Positions 14,829 to 22,876 of a stretch of 38,327 nucleotides of DNA are shown piece by piece. Made by a program: the position numbers and the translations under genes. The DNA lies in NCBI GenBank assembly GCA_937905825.1, contig CALCXM010000137.1, forward strand, positions 1-38,327. Direction: 5' to 3'. The notes below the pieces were generated by a model. The model searched no databases. It was not told the origin of the DNA and saw only the letters and a program-made list of their open reading frames with translations. Source of the DNA: an uncultured bacterium. GTDB lineage: Bacteria > Planctomycetota > UBA1135 > GCA-002686595. Positions within the stretch are counted from its first letter, which is position 1. Each line of letters begins with the position of its first letter.

Positions 14829-16667
14829 ATGTCCCGATCCGCCACTTTCAGAATGAGCCCTCTCGCCGCGGCCCTGCTGCTCGCGGCTCCACCTGCTAGC
14901 GCGCAAAACATCGAAGTGCTCTACAGCAAGATCGACGTGAGCCCCACATCGGATACGCCCTGGACCCTGGATCTAACTGGAGCACCGGCCCCGTCCAAGT
15001 GGCGTTCGATCGATGACTTCGCGGTGAGCCACGATGGAAGCACATGGGTGTTGAAAGGCAGCAACCGACTGAGCGCCGATGAGACGAACATGCTCGTCAT
15101 GGGAAGCGCTGGCGGTTCTCCCCTGCTCGCCTCAAACCTCGCTCAAGAAGGGCAGCCGGTTCCCACGGAGGCACCTGGGGTTCTCTGGGACTTCTTCGAT
15201 TCAATCCAGCCGGTGGCCTTTGACTCCACGGGAAACATGGCCATGAGCGGACGCTCAAAGGGGCCGCCCACTGGACAGCGCGAACGCATCATGAAGCGCA
15301 CGTCCGCGGGCGTTTGGTCCGTGGTCTTGCGCGAGGGCGATCCATTGGTGGGCTTGACGGACACGCCCGCGACCAGCGCCGGTGATGAAGCCTTGGGCAA
15401 CTCCGTGAGTAGCGTGCACCTCTTGGACGACGGCCGAGTCGGCTACGTCGTGACGCCGATTCAGAACTGCTCCTCCTTCAACTACCCCGCGTTCCTGCAC
15501 GACAACACCGGGTTCCTGCAAACCGGCGCGTCGACCCTCGTGGGCGGCGAGGTGTGGGATGGCATGGACCTTGGGGATAGCGGCGGCACCCCCGATGGAA
15601 CCTCCTACTACATCCAAGGGGACACGACCAACACGGACACGGCCGCGGACGATGTGTTCACCGTGAACAACACAATCGTGATGCAAGAAGGTCAACCGGT
15701 GGTCGCCGGCGGACCGATCTACGCCGACACCTTCCAGGCCAACATGGCCGCCAGCGGGGATTGGATCGCACGGGGAGACGATCCGGCCAACGACGATTGG
15801 TTGGTGATGAACGGCCTGCTGCTGGCCAAGACTGGTGACTCGGTCGAGGGTGGCGTCGAGCTTTACGCCGACTCCTTCGCCGCTTGCACCGTGAACAGCG
15901 CTGGGGATTGGGCCCTGATCGCAACGACGGACAACCCGGACGCCGCGCGCGACGAGGTGTTGGTCGTGAATGGCGTGGTCCTCGTGCGCGAGGGCGATCC
16001 CGTTGACTTGGATGGCAACGGCAGCTTCGACGACGGCGTGTTCATCGGGGACGGAACGCCGACCTCGAGCGCCTTCGCTCCCAATGACTTGGCCGTGACG
16101 ACGTCAGGAATGGTCTACTTCATCGGGCGCTTGAACGATGGCATGGGCAACGATCTGAACGACGCCGGCTTCAGCACTCCGGATGCGTTCCTACGCGTCC
16201 AGGCCAACGTCGGGCCTGGTCAGTCCTACTGCTTCGGCGACGGGACCGGCGTGGGCTGCCCATGCGGGAATGCGGGCGCTGCAGGTGAGGGTTGCGCGAA
16301 CAGCACCGGAGCCGGCGCCATCATGACGGCCAGCGGAACCGCGGACGTGAGCAACGACAGCTTGCTGCTGACTGCGACTCAATGTCCCATCGGTATCCCG
16401 GGGATCTTCTTCCAGGGACACAACGCCCTCGTGACTCCCGTCTTCCTCGGAGACGGACTGCTTTGCTTCTCCGGCCCGATTCAACGCTTTGCGGTGACGT
16501 TCACCGATGCTGTGGGTGGAGCGGATTCCAGTGCGACCACGATCTCGGTCTCTGGTGCTGTGAACTCCGGTGACACCCGCTCCTACCAGTTCTGGTACCG
16601 CAATCCGCCGGGACCCTGCAGCGGTGGATCGAACTTAAGCAATGCCATAGAAGTTCTCTGGCAATAG
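14829..16667 (+). CDS. Secreted repeat protein with planctomycete-type C-terminal Cys-rich domain
   Basis: The 612-residue exported protein has a signal peptide ending 'LLLAAPPASA' before 'QNIEVL'. The body (about 30-455) is built from repeated segments such as 'VNNTIVMQEGQPVVAGGPIY', 'MNGLLLAKTGDSVEGGVELY' and 'VNGVVLVREGDPVDL'. Each is followed by 'ASGDW' or 'SAGDW'-like turns, consistent with a beta-propeller or beta-solenoid. The segment 'DLDGNGSFDDG' resembles a Ca-binding loop. The C-terminal region starts with 'GQSYCFGDGTGVGCPCGNAG' and contains paired cysteines ('CAN', 'TQCP', 'LLCFSG', 'GPCSGG'); I associate this block with secreted planctomycete proteins. No catalytic motif is seen and the function is unknown. 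A strong hairpin follows the stop. Confidence 0.85.
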   Translation: MSRSATFRMSPLAAALLLAAPPASAQNIEVLYSKIDVSPTSDTPWTLDLTGAPAPSKWRSIDDFAVSHDGSTWVLKGSNRLSADETNMLVMGSAGGSPLLASNLAQEGQPVPTEAPGVLWDFFDSIQPVAFDSTGNMAMSGRSKGPPTGQRERIMKRTSAGVWSVVLREGDPLVGLTDTPATSAGDEALGNSVSSVHLLDDGRVGYVVTPIQNCSSFNYPAFLHDNTGFLQTGASTLVGGEVWDGMDLGDSGGTPDGTSYYIQGDTTNTDTAADDVFTVNNTIVMQEGQPVVAGGPIYADTFQANMAASGDWIARGDDPANDDWLVMNGLLLAKTGDSVEGGVELYADSFAACTVNSAGDWALIATTDNPDAARDEVLVVNGVVLVREGDPVDLDGNGSFDDGVFIGDGTPTSSAFAPNDLAVTTSGMVYFIGRLNDGMGNDLNDAGFSTPDAFLRVQANVGPGQSYCFGDGTGVGCPCGNAGAAGEGCANSTGAGAIMTASGTADVSNDSLLLTATQCPIGIPGIFFQGHNALVTPVFLGDGLLCFSGPIQRFAVTFTDAVGGADSSATTISVSGAVNSGDTRSYQFWYRNPPGPCSGGSNLSNAIEVLWQ

Positions 16668-16680
16668 AGTTCAGGCGCCG

Positions 16681-16726
16681 AGTGCTCCGGGCACGCTCAA
16701 CTTCGGTTGGACGTGCCCGGAGTGCT
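16681..16726. terminator. Bidirectional hairpin terminator
   Basis: AGTGCTCCGGGCACG (16681-16695) pairs with CGTGCCCGGAGTGCT (16712-16726), with two G-U pairs. The inner CAAC-TTCG-GTTG continues the stem to a TTCG tetraloop. It lies between two convergent genes and would serve both. There is no long T-tract. The minus-strand VOC gene stops at its edge. Confidence 0.75.
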
Positions 16727-17129
16727 ATTCCTCGGTTGCGGAAGCGCCGACATCCTGGGCGAAGTTCAGCAGGTTGCCGTCTGGGTCCGTGACGTTGAAC
16801 TCGATGTGACCCCACGAGGTTTCCATTAACTGCTCTCCGCAATCAACGCCCGCCGCAAGGAACTCATTGCGGACCGCTTCCGCGTTCTCGATGAACACTT
16901 GAGTTCCCTGGCTGCCTGGGGGACCGTCGCCTTCAAAGGAAGACAGCACCAGGTGCACACCGCCCCGCGCGACTCCCATCCAACAGGGATCTAGGCGGTT
17001 CGCGTTCGGCCGATGGAAGTACCTTTGCTCGAATCCCAGCTTGCCGCAGTAGAAGGCCTCGGCTCGCGCGGAGTCGGAAACTCCGAGAATGGGCAGGGCG
17101 GTTTGGAACATGAAGAGTGCGGGGGTCAA
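16725..17129 (-). CDS. VOC (glyoxalase/bleomycin-resistance-like) family protein
   Basis: The 134-residue protein has the paired beta-alpha-beta-beta-beta modules of the vicinal oxygen chelate superfamily. Visible motifs are 'ALPILGVSDSARAEAFYCGK LGF' (module 1) and 'VFIENAEAVRNEFLAAGVDC' followed by 'WGHIEFNVTDPDGNLLNFAQ' (module 2, with the typical H-E...DPDGN-L ending). It could be a bleomycin-resistance-like binding protein or a small metabolite lyase/dioxygenase; the exact reaction cannot be assigned. It is on the minus strand downstream of the GNAT gene (30-bp gap), so it is possibly co-transcribed with the DUF2239 and GNAT genes. Confidence 0.85.
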   Translation of the reverse strand: MTPALFMFQTALPILGVSDSARAEAFYCGKLGFEQRYFHRPNANRLDPCWMGVARGGVHLVLSSFEGDGPPGSQGTQVFIENAEAVRNEFLAAGVDCGEQLMETSWGHIEFNVTDPDGNLLNFAQDVGASATEE

Positions 17130-17158
17130 GAGTTGTGGGCTCGTAGCGTTTGCGTCGT

Positions 17159-17668
17159 TCAGTCGTCGCGAGGCTCGGCTGATTCTGAAACTCGAAAGCT
17201 CATGGAGATCTTGCCGTGCTCTAGGCCGGATTCCACGGCCTTGTAGGCCCGCACTGCAAGCACCCGGCGCCAGAAACCGAGGGCCCTCGCGTTGCTTGCG
17301 GCCACATGCAGGCTCCAGCTACCTGGCCTCGAGTCGAACACAGTGCGTGCGCAGTCACTTGCCAAGCCCGTGCCACGCACTTCGGGGGTCAGGAACATCT
17401 CGTAGACATGGTAGTCCGTGGTTTCCCCAATGGCCTTGGCCCAACGCTTGCCCATCACGAGCAAGAAGCCCACGGGGCGTTCGTCCGCCAGGAGGACGAA
17501 GCCGTGCAGTTCGCCAGGTTTCGTCCACCAGGCTTCTTGCAACTGCATGCCCGCTTCGACGCCCTCATCGTAGGTGGCCAATTCGATGAGGTAGGCCTCC
17601 CATAAACTGCGCACAATGGGCAGGTCCTGGTCTTGGATGAGCCGCACGCGTCCATTCGGTTCGGTCAT
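17159..17668 (-). CDS. GNAT family N-acetyltransferase
   Basis: The 169-residue protein has the GNAT core: 'IQDQDLPIVRSLWEAYLIEL' (motif C helix), 'HGFVLLADERPVGFLLVMG', 'YHVYEMFLTPEVRGTGLASD' (motif A, with the acetyl-CoA pyrophosphate-binding R-G-T-G-L) and 'SLHVAASNARALGFWRRVL' (motif B, N..A..FW). It transfers an acetyl group from acetyl-CoA to an unknown amine. The ATG at 17668 overlaps the stop of the DUF2239 gene (ATGA, 17665-17668), showing translational coupling; a longer in-frame start at 17734 would lie inside that gene. Confidence 0.88.
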   Translation of the reverse strand: MTEPNGRVRLIQDQDLPIVRSLWEAYLIELATYDEGVEAGMQLQEAWWTKPGELHGFVLLADERPVGFLLVMGKRWAKAIGETTDYHVYEMFLTPEVRGTGLASDCARTVFDSRPGSWSLHVAASNARALGFWRRVLAVRAYKAVESGLEHGKISMSFRVSESAEPRDD

Positions 17669-18267
17669 CCCCACAGGAACTTCCGGGCGGGTGCTGTGAA
17701 GCGCTGCAGTTGATCTTGAATGTCCACCGGCCACTTTGCCGTGTGCAGATCGAACTGCTCAAAGTCCTTGGCGAAGAGCGCTCGGGAGGCTTCCTCAAAG
17801 TTCGGCTGGTCTCCGGCGATGTCCCACATGAAGTTGTGGGTCGCATCGACGGACCGCCGAGCTTGGTCCTCGGGTGCCTTCTTGAGGCGAGCCTCGTCCA
17901 CGAGCTCGCGAAGGGCTGCGGAGGCACCACCTCGGCGTTGGCGCAGCCAATCCCAGTGGCGCGGGAGCAGGGAGACTTCGCGGGAGACAACGCCCAGCTT
18001 TGGACGGCCGGGGGCGCGCTTGACGGGTTCCTCGACCGCCGGAGAAGGGGCCAGGGGATGCTTCGCCAGGCGTTGCAGCATCTCGCTTTCGTCCCCGCGC
18101 AGGTCGATGTCAAACGGGCTGCCGGTGCGCTCCGAGTACAGGGCGAGTCGACCCCGGGGGCCCTGCTCCAGCTCGCGTTTCGTGGCGATGGCCACTTCCT
18201 GCAGGCTGCCGAGGGCGATGCGATGGGGGCCGGAGAAGGCTACGAAGCTGGGTTTGGGGGCGCTCAT
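17665..18267 (-). CDS. DUF2239 family protein
   Basis: This 200-residue protein of unknown function is recognised by 'FVAFSGPHRIALGSLQEVAI' at the N-terminus, 'RLALYSERTGSPFDIDLRGD' and the strongly conserved 'RPKLGVVSREVSLLPRHWDW', followed by 'GGASAALRELVDEAR'. The last part resembles a DNA-binding or ribbon-helix-helix-like segment, though this is only an impression. The ATG at 18267 begins the conserved domain; the frame runs on to 18444, but that region contains the operator-like repeats. It is coupled to the GNAT gene by a 4-bp overlap. Confidence 0.85.
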   Translation of the reverse strand: MSAPKPSFVAFSGPHRIALGSLQEVAIATKRELEQGPRGRLALYSERTGSPFDIDLRGDESEMLQRLAKHPLAPSPAVEEPVKRAPGRPKLGVVSREVSLLPRHWDWLRQRRGGASAALRELVDEARLKKAPEDQARRSVDATHNFMWDIAGDQPNFEEASRALFAKDFEQFDLHTAKWPVDIQDQLQRFTAPARKFLWG

Positions 18268-18283
18268 GGGGGGTGGTCGGTTT

Positions 18284-18324
18284 TTGCCCGGGTAGAATGG
18301 AGCGATAGTATTACCCAGGTAGAA
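18284..18324 (-). promoter_or_regulatory. Operator-like direct repeats upstream of the DUF2239 gene
   Basis: TTGCCCGGGTAGAA (18284-18297) and TTACCCAGGTAGAA (18311-18324) match at 12 of 14 positions and are 27 bp apart. They lie 17-57 bp before the ATG at 18267. Position and spacing suit a regulator-binding site, but no regulator can be named. Confidence 0.45.
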
Positions 18325-18462
18325 AGGTTCTGTGAAGGTCGAACACGGGGAATCCAGGAACTGCGGGGAAGGATCTGGATCCTGTCCACATCGTTGCCTG
18401 ACAGTCCCGAGTGTGGCCGCGAGCGAGGTTCGCAAGGTCCGCACTGGGCCGCCCGCTAACTC

Positions 18463-19683
18463 TCAGACTTCGCTTTCGATGTCGTAGCGCTCAACGCCCT
18501 CGAGCGCCCGATCCATCAAACCCTGAACGTCAAACTCAGCTTCCGCCGCTTCGCAGACTTCCACGCGACCATGGATGATCGGGCGGTTGGGCATGAAGAC
18601 CGTGCAGCAGTCGGGCTCGGGAAGGTTGGAGAGCTGCAGGGTTCCGATCTTCTCCGCCAGTTCGATCGCGTCTTCTTTGTCGTAGGTGATCAAGGGGCGA
18701 ATCACGGGCAGCTCCGCCGCGGCTTCGATGCAGGTGATGTTCTCGATGGTTTGGCTGGCGACCTGGCCGAGGCTCTCGCCCGTGATCAGTGCCTTGCATT
18801 TGTCGCGGTAGGCCAAGCGGGAAGCGAGTCGTTGCATGAAGCGCCGATAGAGCACGGTGCGGTAGGCCTCCGGAGCCTTGTCGCGGATCGTTGTTTGGAT
18901 CTCGGTGAAGGGCACGACGAAGACGCGACTGGTCGGTTGGTAGCGCGAGAGTTGGCGGACCAAGTCGAGCACCTTCTTCTTCGAGGCCTCACCGATGTAG
19001 GGGTAAGAATGGAAGGTGATGAAGGAAACCTGGCAACCACGCTTCATCGAAAGGTAAGCGGCTACGGGCGAGTCAATGCCGCCGGAGATCAGGCACATGC
19101 CACGACCCAAGGTACCCACGGGCAGTCCACCGGGACCCGGTAGGCGCTTGACGAACACGTAAGAGCGTTCCGGCCGGACTTCGATCCCGAGCACCAGGTC
19201 GGCGTTCTTCAGGTCGATGCGGAAGTCGCCCAACTGCGGCAGGATTTGATCGGCCACGTGGCGATCGAGTTCCGTGGAGAGCAACGGAAACGACTTGTCC
19301 GCACGGCTGCTTCGGACGCGGAAGGAGAGGTTGTGCTCGACCGGGTATTCGCGCAGCACCTCACGCATCACGAGCAAAGCCTTCTCGGCAATAGCTTCCT
19401 TCGTGGACTCACAACCCCAGGCCGGGGAGACGGTCTTGATGCCGGCCACATCCTGCAAGCGCACCGCGAGCTCGGCCACGCGTTCTTCAGCAAAGACGGC
19501 CAAGCGCCCGCGTTTGTTCTCCACGTGCACCTTCGTGATGTTCTTGGTGGCGGAGCGGATGTTGCGGACCAGCGCGTTCTCGAAGGAGGGGCGGTTCTTG
19601 CCCTTGAGGGCCAACTCGCCGTAGCGAATGAGGACCATCTCCGGAGCTTGGGTGGTGGATGGGGTGCTCGATTGTGTGGTCAT
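18463..19683 (-). CDS. thiI: tRNA 4-thiouridine synthase ThiI (no rhodanese domain)
   Basis: ThiI adenylates U8 of tRNA and inserts sulfur to give s4U; it can also feed thiamine thiazole synthesis. The 406-residue protein has a ferredoxin-like N-terminus ('LIRYGELALKGKNRPSFENA'), a THUMP domain (about 60-170) and a PP-loop ATPase with 'MCLISGGIDSPVAAYLS' (SGGIDS, 200-205). Also present are 'ALITGESLGQVASQTIENI' and 'LPEPDCCTVFMP'. The C-terminal rhodanese domain of E. coli ThiI is absent, as in Bacillus-type ThiI, which takes sulfur from a dedicated cysteine desulfurase. Such a desulfurase gene lies 9 bp upstream on the same strand. Confidence 0.95.
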   Translation of the reverse strand: MTTQSSTPSTTQAPEMVLIRYGELALKGKNRPSFENALVRNIRSATKNITKVHVENKRGRLAVFAEERVAELAVRLQDVAGIKTVSPAWGCESTKEAIAEKALLVMREVLREYPVEHNLSFRVRSSRADKSFPLLSTELDRHVADQILPQLGDFRIDLKNADLVLGIEVRPERSYVFVKRLPGPGGLPVGTLGRGMCLISGGIDSPVAAYLSMKRGCQVSFITFHSYPYIGEASKKKVLDLVRQLSRYQPTSRVFVVPFTEIQTTIRDKAPEAYRTVLYRRFMQRLASRLAYRDKCKALITGESLGQVASQTIENITCIEAAAELPVIRPLITYDKEDAIELAEKIGTLQLSNLPEPDCCTVFMPNRPIIHGRVEVCEAAEAEFDVQGLMDRALEGVERYDIESEV

Positions 19684-19692
19684 GGGGGGGCT

Positions 19693-20844
19693 CTACAAGT
19701 GCGCCAACTCGCGCGCGATCGACTCGAAGACTTGAAGGGTGGTGCGGATGTCTGTGTTCGTTGTTTGGTCGCCGATGGAAAGTCGCAGGACTTGGCGCGC
19801 GCTCTTTCCGTCGAGGCCGGCGGCCAAAAGGACCGGGCTGATCTCTTGCTTGCTAGCCTGACAGGCGCTGCCCACGCTGACCGTGACTCCACTCGCGTCT
19901 AGGTGATGGAGCCAAACTTCGGCCGGAGCTCCTGGCACGAGCAGCGAGAGGATCCCCGGTTGTTGCGCGGTTTCGTCAGCGGCCTCGAGCACGCGCAAGC
20001 CATCGATTGCCTGCAAGCCTAGGCGTAGGGTTTGGCGGTGAGCACTCAGCAGTTCAATGGTGGCAGCGCGCCGCTCATTGGCCAATTGTGCCGCACAGCC
20101 GAAGCCGACGATGGCCGGCAGGTTTTCCGTGCCGGAGCGGTGGCCGTTTTCCTGACCGCCACCAAAGACCAGCGGGCGAATCTGCACATCCCGGGCGAGC
20201 ACCAAGGCGCCCACTCCTTGTGGGCCGTGGATCTTGTGGGCGGAGAGCGCGAGGCTGTCGGCGCCCAACTCGAGCATGGAGAGGCTGACTTTGCCGAGCG
20301 CCTGAATCGCATCCACGTGCACCCAGGCATGCGCGGCCTTGCTCTTCACGATGCGCGCCACTTGGGCGGTGGGGTAGATGCTGCCGAACTCGTTGCTGAC
20401 GAGCATTTGGGCGGCGAGCCCGACTCGCTCGTCCGCGGCGTCCGTGAGTTCCTGCAGGTCGAGTTGGCCTGCGTCATCCAACTTGCCCGTGTGGATCTCA
20501 AAGCCTTCCTCGCCGAGTGCATGGGCTGCGGCACGCACCGACGCGTGTTCGGTGGGGCCCACCAGGACGCGCTTGGCTGACTCGCCGGCGGCACGCATGA
20601 TGCCGAGCAGCGCGAGGTTGTTGGCCTCGGTTCCGCTGCCCGTGAAGATCACGCGCCCGGGGCTTGCTCCGACGCTGCGCGCCACTTGTGCCCGGGCTCG
20701 GTCGATGGCCTCGCGCGCTGCCACGCCGCGCCGGTGCACGGAGGAAGCGTTGCCCCACCGATCACCCAGGAAGGGCGCCATGGCGTCGGCGACTTCCTGG
20801 GAGAGGGGAGTTGTGGCGGCGTTGTCGAGGTAGATCCCGGTCAC
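19693..20844 (-). CDS. Cysteine desulfurase (NifS/IscS family), probable ThiI partner
   Basis: The 383-residue PLP enzyme converts cysteine to alanine and a protein persulfide. Motifs are 'IYLDNAATTPLSQEV' at the N-terminus, 'TGSGTEANNLALLG', His100 in 'PTEHASVR', 'HVDAIQALGKV', the PLP lysine K204 in 'LSAHKIHGPQG', 'GGGQENGHRSGTEN' and the catalytic Cys328 in 'VSVGSACQA'. Length and motifs fit the NifS/IscS group. Tight linkage to a rhodanese-less thiI suggests the NifZ-like role of supplying sulfur for s4U, rather than Fe-S assembly; no iscU, iscA or iscR is nearby. The helicase gene lies just upstream on the same strand. Confidence 0.93.
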   Translation of the reverse strand: MTGIYLDNAATTPLSQEVADAMAPFLGDRWGNASSVHRRGVAAREAIDRARAQVARSVGASPGRVIFTGSGTEANNLALLGIMRAAGESAKRVLVGPTEHASVRAAAHALGEEGFEIHTGKLDDAGQLDLQELTDAADERVGLAAQMLVSNEFGSIYPTAQVARIVKSKAAHAWVHVDAIQALGKVSLSMLELGADSLALSAHKIHGPQGVGALVLARDVQIRPLVFGGGQENGHRSGTENLPAIVGFGCAAQLANERRAATIELLSAHRQTLRLGLQAIDGLRVLEAADETAQQPGILSLLVPGAPAEVWLHHLDASGVTVSVGSACQASKQEISPVLLAAGLDGKSARQVLRLSIGDQTTNTDIRTTLQVFESIARELAHL

Positions 20845-20862
20845 AGCGCGATTGGCGTTTGC

Positions 20863-22695
20863 CTAGAAGCGGCGCGGTCCTCCGCCACCTCCGCGGCGGC
20901 GACGGGCAAAGCCTCCGCGACGACCACCGGAGAAGCCTCCTCCTCCGCGACGACCACCGCCTCCGTTGCCACCGAAGGATCCACCACGGTGTTGAGCTCC
21001 GCCGACGACTTTGGTCAAACGCAACTCTTGGTTGCAGATGCGGGTGTTCGTCAGCAAGTTGAAGACCTCGCGCGGCATGCCCTCGGGCAGGTCGACCGTG
21101 GAGAAGAAGTCATAGATTTCGATTCGGCCGATGTCGCGACCGTTGATGTCGGCTTCGTTCGCGATGGCTCCGACCACGGACCCTGGGCTGGCCCCGTGCT
21201 TGAAGCCGACTTCGATGCGATAGCGTTCCATTCCCGGCTCGGTCGGTCGCTCGAGGGGGTGTGGACGGTCGCCCTGCGCCTTGTTGTTCTGCGGCTTGTC
21301 GAAGCTCTCGTCGAATCCGCGCTCTTCCTTTTCCGGTAAGAGCAAGGGCTGCTCGCCCTGGGCCATGCTGGCCAAGGCAGCGGCCAAGGCCTTGGGGTCG
21401 GTGTCGTGCTCTGAGATGTACTCGTCGACGATCTCGGTGTAGAACGCGTTGTCGTCGGCCGTCAACTCTTCCGTGATGCGCGCCTTGAAGCGCTCGACGC
21501 GCTGCTTGTTGACTTCCGCGTTGGAGGGCAACACAAGGCGTTCGATGCGGCTACCCGTGCTGCGTTCGATGTTGTTGAGCAAGCGCCGCTCGCGGGGCGT
21601 GATGAACAGAATCGCGTCGCCCTTGCGGCCCGCGCGACCCGTGCGGCCGATGCGGTGCACGTAGGCTTCCGTATCGTTCGGGGCGTCGTAGTTGATGACG
21701 TGGGTGATGTGCGGCACGTCCAAACCTCGGGCGGCCACGTCCGTGGCGACCAGGATGTCGAGCTTGCGCGCCTTCAGCTTGTCGATGGTCATCTCCCGGT
21801 GATTTTGCGGGATGTCGCCATTCAGCGGCGCGGCCGCGTGGCCCCGGGCTTCTAGCTTCTCCGCCAATTCCATGGTGGCCAGCTTGGTGCGCACGAAGAT
21901 GATCATCGCGTCAAAGGGCTCGACCTCGAGCAGCCGCGTGAGGGCCTCGATCTTGCGCTGGTGGGGAACGATCTGGAAGCGCTGGGTGATCGTGTCCGCC
22001 GCCGTGGCCCGGCTTTGGAAGTGGATCAACTCCGGCGAGCGCATGTGCTGGTTCGCGATGTTTTGGATCGCGCGCGGCATGGTGGCCGAGAAGAGGGCCA
22101 TCTGGCGCTCCTCAGGCAGGTGCTGGAGAATCCAATCCACGTCCTCCAAGAAGCCCATGTTGAGCATCTCGTCGGCCTCGTCGAGGATCAAAGTCTTGAG
22201 CGAGTCGGTGGTGATGGAGCCACGCTTCATGTGGTCCATCAAGCGACCGGGAGTGGCGACGATCACGTGCACGCCGCGGCGCAGGGGACGCAGCTGCAAG
22301 GGATAGGCTTGTCCGCCGTAGATCGGCAGGACGTGGAAGCCGGGCATGAATGCCGCGTACTTTTGGAAAGCCTCGGCCACCTGAATGGCGAGCTCACGCG
22401 TGGGCGTCAGAACCATGACCTGCGGCGCGAGATTGTTGATGTCAATCTTCGCCAAGGCAGGCAGAGCGAACGCTGCGGTCTTTCCGGTTCCCGTGGCCGC
22501 TTGGCCGAGCACGTCCTTGTTCTCGAGCAACAGGGGAATCGTGCGGGCTTGAATCGGGGAGGGGACTTCGTATCCGACTGCTTCGAGCGCCTTCATCAGG
22601 GGCTCAGGGAGATTCAGGTCGGCGAAGGTGGGGCCAGTGGGCGCAGACGAAGCTGCGACCTCCTCCATGGGGGAGGTGGTTTCGATATCAGACAT
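20863..22695 (-). CDS. deaD: DEAD-box ATP-dependent RNA helicase with DbpA-type domain
   Basis: The 610-residue enzyme unwinds RNA using ATP, typically in ribosome assembly or cold adaptation. It has the Q motif ('FADLNLPEPLMKALEAVGYE'), Walker A 'AATGTGKT', 'PTRELA', 'TPGR', the DEAD box in 'LILDEADEMLNMGF', 'SATMP' and the C-terminal lobe 'ATDVAARGLDVPHI' with 'HRIGRTGRAGRKG'. A DbpA-like RNA-binding domain follows ('YRIEVGFKHGASPGSVVGAI', 'DIGRIEIYDFFSTVDLP'). The last 45 residues or so are a Gly/Arg-rich RGG-like tail. The ATG at 22695 is preferred to an in-frame GTG at 22725. A 180-bp leader precedes it, as is common for cold-regulated helicases, but no specific element is identified. 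Confidence 0.95.
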   Translation of the reverse strand: MSDIETTSPMEEVAASSAPTGPTFADLNLPEPLMKALEAVGYEVPSPIQARTIPLLLENKDVLGQAATGTGKTAAFALPALAKIDINNLAPQVMVLTPTRELAIQVAEAFQKYAAFMPGFHVLPIYGGQAYPLQLRPLRRGVHVIVATPGRLMDHMKRGSITTDSLKTLILDEADEMLNMGFLEDVDWILQHLPEERQMALFSATMPRAIQNIANQHMRSPELIHFQSRATAADTITQRFQIVPHQRKIEALTRLLEVEPFDAMIIFVRTKLATMELAEKLEARGHAAAPLNGDIPQNHREMTIDKLKARKLDILVATDVAARGLDVPHITHVINYDAPNDTEAYVHRIGRTGRAGRKGDAILFITPRERRLLNNIERSTGSRIERLVLPSNAEVNKQRVERFKARITEELTADDNAFYTEIVDEYISEHDTDPKALAAALASMAQGEQPLLLPEKEERGFDESFDKPQNNKAQGDRPHPLERPTEPGMERYRIEVGFKHGASPGSVVGAIANEADINGRDIGRIEIYDFFSTVDLPEGMPREVFNLLTNTRICNQELRLTKVVGGAQHRGGSFGGNGGGGRRGGGGFSGGRRGGFARRRRGGGGGPRRF

Positions 22696-22876
22696 CTTGT
22701 TGTTCGGAGAGGGGTTTCGGCGCACGATCGGCCGTTGCCCGTCTCTAACAAGCGTTGGCCGTATCTTTTAGGAGCAGGCGTACGTAAAGCGCACGCCTTG
22801 ATCCTCAGCCGCGAATACTATCCCGCCACGCCACCTTGGGGGGAGGGGGTCCGTCGGCTTTCTTTTTGAAAAGAGG

